A stretch of DNA of 5,684 bases from Chloroflexota bacterium (GTDB lineage: Bacteria > Chloroflexota > Limnocylindria > Limnocylindrales > CSP1-4): NCBI GenBank assembly GCA_013695505.1, contig JACDAH010000291.1, positions 1 through 5,684 of the forward strand, given 5' to 3'. A program made the position numbers and the translations under genes. This document shows, in pieces, positions 1 to 5,600 of the stretch. The notes below the pieces were generated by a model, which was not told the origin of the DNA, searched no databases, and was given only the letters and a program-made list of their open reading frames with translations. Numbering within the stretch: the stretch's first letter is position 1; each line of letters begins with the position of its first letter.

Positions 1-1394
1 TGGCAGACCCGCTCGAGCCGATCGACGCGGACGCGGCCGGAGCCGCGATGGCCGGAGCCGGGGCGACGGTTGGGGCAACGGGAGCCGGGGCGACGGTTGG
101 GGCACTCGAGGATTCCGGTCCGATCACGGAGCCCCTCCCCGGCCTGCCCTGGCCGGTGCCGGCGGCGCAGACGGAGCTTCGACCGATCGCCACCATCCTC
201 GCGAGCTCGGGTCCGACCGAACCCCACGTCGCGACCCAGACATCGGTGGGCGCGACCGAAGGTGGGACGTCGAGTCACGTCACCCAACCCTGGCTGACCG
301 GCGAGTCCTCCGACGCGCCACCGAGCGCCGGCTTCGCGGCTGATGCCGCCGACCACACAACCGAACCCGCACCACCCACCCTTGTCGACGACCCGACATG
401 GCCGAAGGTTCGCCCGGCGGAAACACGTCGGCGACGGATCCCGGCGACCATGCTCGCCGCCGCGGGCCTCGCGGTCGCGATCGTCGGCACCGCGCTGGCC
501 GTCGGGACCGGTGGTCTTGGCCTGCTCGGAAGGAGCACCCCGATCCCGGACATCGCGACAGCCGCGACCGCCGGGCCCACTGCCTCCTCGCTTCCCGCTG
601 TTGGCGTCCTTCCCTCGGCGATTCCTTCAAATCCGGGCGGCGCGGCTCCCAGCCTCAGTCCGCCACCATCCAGCCTCGAGCCGACGACGAAACCTCCGCC
701 CACGAAACCTCCGCCAACGAAACCTCCGCCGACCAGGACGCCGCCCGTCGCGGCGACGGACAACGTGGCCCCGACAGGGACGGTCAAGATCAACAACAAC
801 GCTGGATCGACGACGAGTCTCGCGTCGACTCTGTCCCTGGCGGCCCGTGACGCGGGAGGCGTCGCGAAGGTCCGGATCTCGAACTCCAGCGGCTCGTCAT
901 CCGGGCAGGTCTACACCTGGCCGTCCGGTGCGACGTCATGGAAGAAGAGTTGGACGCTCGGTGGCTCGAAGTCGTCGAGCGGAACGCGGGCGGTCTATGT
1001 CTGGTTCTACGACCGCACTGGCAATCGCTCGCTTCAATACCGCGACATCATCAGCTACAAGGTCCCCAACAAGGCTCCATACCTCAAGTTCCCCGTGGCG
1101 TGGATCGATGGATCAACCTACGACTGCCGAGCCAGTGCGGGCTGTTGGGCATTCGTGCTGGACAATGTTGTTGATCCTGACGGCGACGCACTTGATCTGT
1201 ATGGCGTGGGCATCCCGACGAACGGCGGCTCAGCCCTGATCGATACATACCCCTTCGCCGGTCCGCGCCAGGGCGAGCAGGCGATCCACTTCTATGGGTC
1301 CGGCGTATCGGGCAAACTGTCTTCGATGTCATTCAACGTGAGCGACGGCCACGGCCACCAGATCACCGGGAAGCTGGAGATCCGCAACCTCTGA
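1..1394 (+). CDS. Membrane-anchored surface/sensor protein, 5'-partial; probable C-terminal half of a receptor Ser/Thr kinase
   Basis: The reading frame is open from position 3 to the stop at 1392-1394. An in-frame ATG at 48, with GGAG 5 bases upstream, is the first possible start, but the upstream codons read as ordinary linker, so the gene probably begins outside the window. Numbering from that ATG (448 residues): residues 1-126 are an Ala/Gly/Thr/Pro-rich low-complexity region, RRRR at 127-130 is a positive-inside cluster, and 131-161 form one membrane helix. Residues 162-240 are a Pro/Ser/Thr stalk with TKPPP repeats. Residues 241-338 resemble bacterial Ig-like modules (APTGTVKIN at the start, a late YVWFYDRTGNRS). 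Residues 341-448 resemble a cadherin-like module (NKAP, VDPDGD, FNVSDGHG) with a possible C360-C366 disulfide. The predicted topology is N-in/C-out, as in PknB-type receptors. No kinase motif lies in the visible part, so the receptor-kinase identity is inferred from the kinase-rich neighbourhood. A stand-alone membrane-anchored adhesin remains possible. Confidence 0.75.
   Translation, partial: ADPLEPIDADAAGAAMAGAGATVGATGAGATVGALEDSGPITEPLPGLPWPVPAAQTELRPIATILASSGPTEPHVATQTSVGATEGGTSSHVTQPWLTGESSDAPPSAGFAADAADHTTEPAPPTLVDDPTWPKVRPAETRRRRIPATMLAAAGLAVAIVGTALAVGTGGLGLLGRSTPIPDIATAATAGPTASSLPAVGVLPSAIPSNPGGAAPSLSPPPSSLEPTTKPPPTKPPPTKPPPTRTPPVAATDNVAPTGTVKINNNAGSTTSLASTLSLAARDAGGVAKVRISNSSGSSSGQVYTWPSGATSWKKSWTLGGSKSSSGTRAVYVWFYDRTGNRSLQYRDIISYKVPNKAPYLKFPVAWIDGSTYDCRASAGCWAFVLDNVVDPDGDALDLYGVGIPTNGGSALIDTYPFAGPRQGEQAIHFYGSGVSGKLSSMSFNVSDGHGHQITGKLEIRNL
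54..107 (+). repeat. 27-bp tandem repeat, two copies, in frame
   Basis: Copies lie at 54-80 and 81-107 and are identical over their first 24 bases, differing only in the last codon (ACG versus CTC). The unit is codon-aligned and encodes GAGATVGAT then GAGATVGAL in the predicted cytoplasmic linker of the membrane protein. Such a repeat can change copy number by slippage or recombination without breaking the frame. Confidence 0.85.
687..746 (+). repeat. 15-bp tandem repeat encoding a TKPPP stalk
   Basis: Three near-identical units (687-701, 702-716, 717-731) each read ACGAAACCTCCGCC plus one variable base, followed by a degenerate fourth unit at 732-746. They encode TKPPP three times and then TRTPP, residues 214-233 of the membrane protein counted from the ATG at 48. 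The segment lies between the membrane helix and the Ig-like domain, so it likely forms an extended spacer that crosses the cell wall or holds the ectodomain away from the membrane. Confidence 0.85.
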
Positions 1395-1452
1395 CGTTGA
1401 TCGGCCGGATGATACGTTCGTGGATTGGTGCCGACCGCCAGGATCGTCGCCC

Positions 1453-2373
1453 TCAGACGTCCAGTACGTCGACGATCCGGCGACGCACCGCGGGCGCGGG
1501 CGGAACCGGCGGTGGAATCCCATCCAGATCGGGGTGCGCAGCGAGAATCGTCGCCGCGGCCCGGACGAAGGCCGAGGCCGTCTCGAATCGATCACTTGGA
1601 GACTTCGCCAGCGCCTTCGCCAGGACCTCGTCGAGGTCCACCGGCAGCCAGGGTCGCACCTTCGAGAGAGCAGGCGGCGGCTCGCTTGTATGGGCGACCA
1701 TGGCCCGATTGAAATTCTCGGTTGACACGATCTCCTGGCGCGTCAGGCAGTTGTAGAACACGCAGCCCAGCGCGTAAATGTCCGTCCGCGGCCAGAGGGC
1801 AGGATCGGCGAGCTTGCCGGTGAATTGCTCCGGGCTCATGTAGGCGAGCGTCCCGATTGCCAGGTTCGCGGCCGACAGCGTGCTGGACCCGGCGAGCTTT
1901 CCGAGGCCGAAGTCGGTCAGGTACACGTTGCCATCGCGGTCGAGCATGATGTTGGCGGGCTTGACGTCGCGATGGATGTAGCCTCGGCGATGGGCGGCAT
2001 CGAGGCCCTCGGCGACCGGCGCCAGCAGCTCGATCGTCCGCTTCAACGTCAAGGGTCCTTCGCGCTCGAGGAGCGTCTCGAGGTTCGGACCATCGAGGAA
2101 GGCGAGCGCGAGGTACATCACGCCATCGGTCGTGCCCCAGTCGATCAAAGGCACGATCCGCGGATGTTGAAGGCCGACCAGGACATTCGCCTCACGGACG
2201 AATCGCTGGCGATAGGACGGATCGGCCGCGCGCTCGGGCGCGATGCATTTCAGGGCGATCGCCTGGCCGGTCCGCGTTCGCGTCGCCCGATAGACCACGC
2301 CCATCCCACCGCGCGCGAGCTCGGCCTGAATCAGGTACTCGCCGAACTGGCTGCCGGGCGCCAGGGTCGCCAC
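1453..2373 (-). CDS. Soluble eukaryotic-like serine/threonine protein kinase
   Basis: This 306-residue protein is essentially one Hanks-type kinase domain, transferring phosphate from ATP to Ser/Thr. Visible motifs are a glycine loop ARGGMGVVY (20-28), catalytic lysine K42 (ALK), the helix-C glutamate E61, the catalytic loop HRDVKPAN (134-141), DFG (154-156), the activation-loop end GTLAYMSPE (174-182) with T175 as a candidate autophosphorylation site, and the helix-F aspartate D198 in TDIYALGC. The first glycine of the loop is alanine, a substitution seen in bacterial kinases. After residue 280 there is only a short Pro-rich, Arg-containing tail. There is no membrane helix or sensor domain, unlike typical PknB receptors, so it should be cytoplasmic. 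I chose the GTG at 2373 because GGGAGG lies 6 bases upstream; an ATG at 2472 would add 33 residues unlike the family and overlap the divergent FHA gene. It converges with the upstream membrane-protein gene (58 bp gap). Its substrates are not shown; the adjacent FHA proteins suggest they are read locally. Confidence 0.95.
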   Translation of the reverse strand: MATLAPGSQFGEYLIQAELARGGMGVVYRATRTRTGQAIALKCIAPERAADPSYRQRFVREANVLVGLQHPRIVPLIDWGTTDGVMYLALAFLDGPNLETLLEREGPLTLKRTIELLAPVAEGLDAAHRRGYIHRDVKPANIMLDRDGNVYLTDFGLGKLAGSSTLSAANLAIGTLAYMSPEQFTGKLADPALWPRTDIYALGCVFYNCLTRQEIVSTENFNRAMVAHTSEPPPALSKVRPWLPVDLDEVLAKALAKSPSDRFETASAFVRAAATILAAHPDLDGIPPPVPPAPAVRRRIVDVLDV

Positions 2374-2470
2374 GTCGTTCCTCCCACACCGGGCCACCGC
2401 CCGAGACGGGTTGTAGTATGCGGCGACAGTGGCCCGGGATGCCCATCGAAGATGGCAAGACGGTGAGGAC
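2374..2470. promoter_or_regulatory. Divergent intergenic region between kinase and FHA genes
   Basis: These 97 bases separate two divergent start codons and must hold the 5' signals of both genes unless one start lies further in. The one AT-richer patch, TTGTAGTATG at 2411-2420, includes TAGTAT (2414-2419) as a possible -10 for the plus-strand FHA gene and CATACT (2420-2415) as a possible -10 for the minus-strand kinase. Neither has a convincing -35. The shared patch could make the two genes respond together, but that is inference. Confidence 0.35.
2380..2385 (-). promoter_or_regulatory. Ribosome binding site that sets the kinase GTG start
   Basis: On the minus strand GGGAGG lies 6 bases before the GTG at 2373. 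It is the best Shine-Dalgarno match in the region and supports the shorter 306-residue kinase over the longer ATG-started reading. Confidence 0.8.
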
Positions 2471-2797
2471 ATGACCGCTGACCCCGGGGTGCGCGAACCG
2501 GGCTATCACGTTCGCATCCGCGAGCCCGATAGTGTCGAACGCGTGGCGGTCCCGTTCGTGACCCCATTCGTCATCGGACGCGAGCAGGGGTGCGACCTAC
2601 TGATCGCCGACCTGCAGGTCTCGCGGCGTCACGCCCAGCTCGAGATCCAGCCGGACGGCCGCGTCGTCCTCCGGGACCTCAATTCCGCCAACGGAACCTT
2701 CATTGGAGCGCAGCGGATCCGCGATGGGGAGTGGCTGCCGCTGCCCGGATCGTTCAGGATCGGGCGAACGACCATCACGGTCGAACGTCAGCCCTGA
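2471..2797 (+). CDS. Small stand-alone FHA-domain protein
   Basis: This 108-residue protein is almost entirely one forkhead-associated domain, a beta-sandwich that binds phosphothreonine peptides. The conserved positions are present: VIGRE with G36/R37, SRRHA with S51/R52/H54, and NSANGTF at 71-77 with N71, N74 and G75, which normally form the phosphopeptide-binding loops. The usual NSTNGT is NSANGT here. There is no signal peptide or membrane segment, so it should be a cytoplasmic adaptor. The start is uncertain: the ATG at 2471 has GAGG only 2 bases upstream, while an in-frame GTG at 2429 would add 14 residues and sits 9 bases after TAGTAT, which could fit a leaderless start. I chose the ATG because the extra residues add nothing to the domain. 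It is divergent from the kinase and 173 bp upstream of a second FHA gene, so a reader role for the adjacent kinase is a reasonable inference. GarA-like single-FHA regulators are a size analogy only. Confidence 0.88.
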   Translation: MTADPGVREPGYHVRIREPDSVERVAVPFVTPFVIGREQGCDLLIADLQVSRRHAQLEIQPDGRVVLRDLNSANGTFIGAQRIRDGEWLPLPGSFRIGRTTITVERQP

Positions 2798-2905
2798 TCC
2801 CGCGGATCGGAACCGCTCCGGCCGCCCGGAGAGGGGCGCACCGCCGTATGCTCGGCCGCGACAGGGACGCGACCAAAAAAGCGACCCAAGTCGATGCGCG
2901 GGTCG

Positions 2906-2911
2906 TATGAT
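2906..2911 (+). promoter_or_regulatory. Possible -10 element of the FHA-protease gene
   Basis: TATGAT matches the TATAAT consensus at 5 of 6 positions in otherwise GC-rich DNA. It sits 59 bases before the GTG at 2971, which would give a leader of about 50 bases. The -35 is poor: GCGACC at 2881-2886 (3 of 6, spacer 19), just after a run of six A at 2875-2880. It suggests the protease gene can be transcribed independently of the small FHA gene. Confidence 0.4.
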
Positions 2912-2958
2912 CGCGCCGCGAGAGTTCTTCGGCCGTCCAAGCCGCGCGAGCACCGAGT

Positions 2959-2965
2959 GGGGAGG
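2959..2965 (+). promoter_or_regulatory. Strong ribosome binding site of the FHA-protease gene
   Basis: GGGGAGG lies 5 bases before the GTG at 2971. It fixes this GTG as the start, and the encoded protein then begins directly with the first strand of the FHA domain (MKLVFQSGP). Confidence 0.8.
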
Positions 2966-2970
2966 CTGCA

Positions 2971-4383
2971 GTGAAGTTGGTCTTTCAGAGTGGACCTCGA
3001 TCTGGTCAGGCCATCGATCTCACGATCGGCCAAGCCTTCACGATCGGCCGGGAAGCGGCCGATCTCGTCATCGATGACCCTCGCGTCTCGCGGCCGCATG
3101 CGCGCATCCTTGTCGGTCCACAGGGCGAGGCGACGATCGAGGATCTGAATTCCACGAACGGCACGGTCGTCAATGGACGACGGATCGTCGGGACCAGCCC
3201 ACTCCGCAACGGCGACACTTTGGGCATCGGCAACACCAAGTTCTCGGTCGGAGATCCGGCGGTTCGGAGCGGGCAGCCGACGGTCGTTGGCGGCGCCGAG
3301 GCCGCCGGCGGCATTCGTGCCCAACCCAACCGCTCCGGGCTGACCACTATTCGGCAAGGGGTAGCCTCCGCGAATCGTCGCGCGGGCATCGCGGTGGCGG
3401 TCGCCGCGATCGTCATCCTTGTCGCGGTGGTCGCAGGCGGCTACTACTTTCTGGTCGGCAAGCCTCTTTCGAACGAAGAGGTCATCGCTCGGATGAAGTC
3501 GTCGGTGGTCTTCATTCTTGCCCAGGGACCCAATTCCGGCACCGGGTCCGGTTGGGTGATCGACTCGGACAAGGGCCTCATCGTGACGAACAACCACGTG
3601 ATCCAACAGGGTCGCTCGTTCCGTGTCAGTGCGGACGGGATCACGCCGCGGTCGGCGACCGTGCTCGCAGCGTCGCCGTGTGACGACGTGGCCGTGCTCC
3701 ATGTCGACGACAAGGCAGGCCTCGCCGCGGTCAAGGTCGGGTCGCAGGCCAACCTGAAACAGGGTGATGACGTCCTTGCGCTCGGTTTTCCGGGAACGGC
3801 CAGCAGCGAGACGACACTGGTCGTGACCCCGGGGGCGGTCTCGGTTGTGAAGACGACGTACGAGAACGATCGTGACAACGACCTCGCGTCCTTCCCCAAC
3901 GTGATCCTCTCGACGGCAAAGATCAATCCGGGCAACTCCGGCGGCCCTCTCGTTGATCGCTCGGCGTCGGTCGTTGGGATGAACACGCGGACCAATTCAA
4001 GGCTGGATCAAAACTATTCGATCGGGATCGACCGAATCAAGGAGATCACGGGCCAGCTCTCGGCTGGGCGGGGCATCGGCTGGACGGGGATGGGCTTCGT
4101 TACACCGACTGCCGCCGACCTGACCGCCGTGGGATTCCCCGCGGACGCGACGGGGCTGCTGATCGTCAGTGCGGTTCCCGGCTCGGAGGCCGACATCCAG
4201 CGCTTCGGCCAGTACCCCTCGCTCCTCACCGCGATCGATGGCCGCCCGATCGCCGACAACGTTGATTACTGCACCGCGGCACGCACCAAGCAAAGTGGCG
4301 ACACGGGCGACTTCACACTGCTCGCGATCCCGCCTGGCGCCACCCGGGCCGTCGAAGGCACGTATACGATCCATTTCCGCTGA
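2971..4383 (+). CDS. FHA domain-transmembrane-HtrA-like serine protease (S1C) with PDZ-like C-terminus
   Basis: This 470-residue protein has four parts. Residues 1-95 are an FHA domain (TIGRE with G26/R27, VSRPHA with S40/R41/H43, LNSTNGT at 59-65), predicted to bind phosphothreonine in the cytoplasm. Residues 96-138 are a linker ending in RR (136-137). Residues 139-163 are a single membrane helix. Residues 166-365 are a trypsin-fold HtrA/DegP-type protease with H209 (VTNNHVI), D239 (DDVAVL) and S323 (NPGNSGGPL). All three catalytic residues are present, and the H-to-D spacing of 30 equals that of E. coli DegP (105/135/210). Residues 370-469 look like one PDZ domain (GLLIVSAVPGSEAD, then LLTAIDGRP). 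The expected topology is FHA inside, protease outside. Membrane-anchored HtrA proteins are common in Gram-positive-type bacteria, but the usual cytoplasmic part is unstructured; an FHA domain there is unusual. It converges with the phosphatase gene 30 bp away. FHA-controlled protease activity or localisation is inferred. Confidence 0.93.
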   Translation: MKLVFQSGPRSGQAIDLTIGQAFTIGREAADLVIDDPRVSRPHARILVGPQGEATIEDLNSTNGTVVNGRRIVGTSPLRNGDTLGIGNTKFSVGDPAVRSGQPTVVGGAEAAGGIRAQPNRSGLTTIRQGVASANRRAGIAVAVAAIVILVAVVAGGYYFLVGKPLSNEEVIARMKSSVVFILAQGPNSGTGSGWVIDSDKGLIVTNNHVIQQGRSFRVSADGITPRSATVLAASPCDDVAVLHVDDKAGLAAVKVGSQANLKQGDDVLALGFPGTASSETTLVVTPGAVSVVKTTYENDRDNDLASFPNVILSTAKINPGNSGGPLVDRSASVVGMNTRTNSRLDQNYSIGIDRIKEITGQLSAGRGIGWTGMGFVTPTAADLTAVGFPADATGLLIVSAVPGSEADIQRFGQYPSLLTAIDGRPIADNVDYCTAARTKQSGDTGDFTLLAIPPGATRAVEGTYTIHFR

Positions 4384-4413
4384 AGCAAGCCGCGCCGGGC
4401 GCCAAGCGGATCA

Positions 4414-5439
4414 TCAGGGTTCCGCCGATCCGGCGGCACCGCCGACATCCCCGCCGGAGGCGCCCGGCACCTGGCCCGGCGAACCGCTCGTCGCGGGAAA
4501 AATGGACGAACCGGTCGGCGCGGCTGTCGGTGAAGCGGCTGGCTGTACCGAGGCACCAGGGGCGGCGGTTCGCGATGTCGAGAACCAGCCATTGCCGAGG
4601 GCGAGGCCTACGACGGCCGCCAGTAGGAATGCGGCCAGCAGCGCGACGGCGACCGAGGTCCGCTGCCCGCGTATCGGGCGATGAACCGATCGTTGATCGC
4701 GCACCCGTGGGGCGATCGACATCTGAGCGTCGACCACGATCACCGTGACGTTGTCGTGGCCGCCGGCGGCATTCGAACGCCGAACAAGCTCATCGGCCGC
4801 GACGCCCGGATCACCGTCACCACGCATGACGGCCTCGATATCCCGATCGTCGACCTGACCGGAGAGCCCGTCGGAGCACAGCAGGAATCGGTCGCCGGCC
4901 TGAACGTCGATCGTCGAGGCCGAAATTGCAATGCGATTCGCGGAGCCGAGCGCCTGAGTCAGGATGTGGCGCCGGTCGTCGGTCTCGGCTTCGCTGGCGT
5001 CGATGATGCCGCCCCGCACGAGCTCGGCCACGACGCTGTGGTCCTCGGTCAATCGCTCGAGCCGGCCCGCCCGGAGCCGGTAGGCGCGGGAGTCGCCGAC
5101 GTGGACAACCTCTGCCGCGACATCGAGCATCAAGATCGCAACACACGTCGTGCTCATACCTCGCAATGCCTCGCCGGCCGCCGCCGCGTCGCGAATGGCG
5201 CGGTTCGCTGACTCGATCGCAGCGATCAACTCGGTTGCGGTTGGCTCGGCCGGGAGCCGTTGCAGTGTGTCGACCAGGAGTTCGGCGGCGATTTCTCCCG
5301 CCGCCTGGCCGCCCAGGCCGTCGGCGACCATGAACAGCGGCGGTCGCGCCAGAAATCGATCCTCATTGTGATCACGAACGACGCCGACATCTGTGCGCGC
5401 CGCATGGCTCGCGGTCGACGGACTCCATTCGATCGTCAT
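4414..5439 (-). CDS. Membrane-anchored PP2C-family serine/threonine protein phosphatase
   Basis: This 341-residue protein removes phosphate from Ser/Thr using a metal-dependent PP2C (PPM) domain, about residues 10-240. Motifs in order are RTDVGVVRDHNED (15-27), VADGLGG (38-44), GMSTTCV (94-100), VGDSRAYRL (114-122), LTQALGS (160-166), LLCSDGLS (186-193) and GGHDNVTVIVVD (226-237). The metal-binding aspartates D40, D190 and D229 are intact. A basic stretch (R254, R257, R260) precedes one membrane helix at 262-283, followed by a 50-residue Ala/Pro/Ser/Gly/Thr-rich tail, so the catalytic domain is inside and the tail outside, as in PstP/PrpC-type phosphatases of PknB systems, where the tail is likewise poorly conserved. 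I chose the ATG at 5439 because the PP2C domain begins just after it; GATGAG 6 bases upstream is a weak ribosome site. The longer reading to 5607 would overlap the divergent kinase start. It probably reverses phosphorylation by the neighbouring kinases. Confidence 0.94.
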   Translation of the reverse strand: MTIEWSPSTASHAARTDVGVVRDHNEDRFLARPPLFMVADGLGGQAAGEIAAELLVDTLQRLPAEPTATELIAAIESANRAIRDAAAAGEALRGMSTTCVAILMLDVAAEVVHVGDSRAYRLRAGRLERLTEDHSVVAELVRGGIIDASEAETDDRRHILTQALGSANRIAISASTIDVQAGDRFLLCSDGLSGQVDDRDIEAVMRGDGDPGVAADELVRRSNAAGGHDNVTVIVVDAQMSIAPRVRDQRSVHRPIRGQRTSVAVALLAAFLLAAVVGLALGNGWFSTSRTAAPGASVQPAASPTAAPTGSSIFPATSGSPGQVPGASGGDVGGAAGSAEP

Positions 5440-5563
5440 GCTTTGCTCATCTTCGCACTCGGGCCCGCGCTGGACATGGTCGATTCCGGCGCGATTCCGC
5501 GCGGGCAGGGCGATTGCTGGACCTGCGCCACTCGAAACCTGGCGATCCTCAAGACGTGCCCCC

Positions 5564-5592
5564 TTCCCAGCGGAGAGGCGAGCCTCTAGACT
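5564..5592 (+). promoter_or_regulatory. Candidate leaderless promoter of the right-end kinase gene
   Basis: TTCCCA at 5564-5569 (4 of 6 to TTGACA) and TAGACT at 5587-5592 (4 of 6, fitting TANNNT) are separated by 17 bases. The -10 ends 8 bases before the ATG at 5601, so transcription would begin at or next to the start codon. There is no Shine-Dalgarno sequence at a usable distance (the GGAG at 5572-5575 is about 25 bases away), which also fits a leaderless message. Confidence 0.4.
5574..5587. repeat. Short perfect inverted repeat inside the candidate promoter
   Basis: AGAGGC (5574-5579) and GCCTCT (5582-5587) are exact reverse complements with a 2-base spacer. The site lies between the candidate -35 and -10 of the right-end kinase and touches the -10, which is where a repressor operator would sit. 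With a 2-base loop it is a poor RNA hairpin, so a protein-binding site is the better reading, though chance cannot be excluded. Confidence 0.45.
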
Positions 5593-5600
5593 CTGGCGCC

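Larger units (their letters stand above)
5440..5600. promoter_or_regulatory. Divergent intergenic region between phosphatase and second kinase
   Basis: These 161 bases separate the divergent starts of the PP2C phosphatase (minus) and the next kinase (plus). Apart from the plus-strand promoter candidate and its inverted repeat, I see no convincing minus-strand -10/-35 pair for the phosphatase. The arrangement would let one site control a kinase and its opposing phosphatase. Confidence 0.4.

Noticed and set aside
343..1239. Long overlapping open frames on both strands inside the membrane-protein gene (e.g. 343-1239 plus, 275-799 minus)
   Set aside because: Their translations are Arg/Pro/Ser-rich strings without domains, typical of shadow frames in G+C-rich genes; the frame ending at 1394 has coherent domains.
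2374..2472. ATG at 2472 (minus strand) as the kinase start
   Set aside because: The extra 33 residues have no kinase similarity, the frame would overlap the divergent FHA start, and the GTG at 2373 has a much better ribosome site.
2816..2831. Hairpin CTCCGG-CCGC-CCGGAG downstream of the small FHA gene, as a terminator
   Set aside because: The stem is only 6 bp and no T-run follows; such short GC palindromes are expected by chance in DNA this rich in G+C.
2871..2886. Run of six A at 2875-2880 as a minus-strand terminator T-tract
   Set aside because: No gene is transcribed leftward through this point within the window and no stable stem precedes the tract on that strand.
2788..3702. Long minus-strand open frame opposite the FHA-protease gene
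   Set aside because: It is antisense to a gene with intact FHA and protease motifs, and its translation is charged, featureless shadow sequence.
4392..4402. GCGCC-G-GGCGC palindrome in the 30-bp convergent gap, as a bidirectional terminator
   Set aside because: With a workable loop the stem falls to 4 bp, and there is no T-run on either strand.
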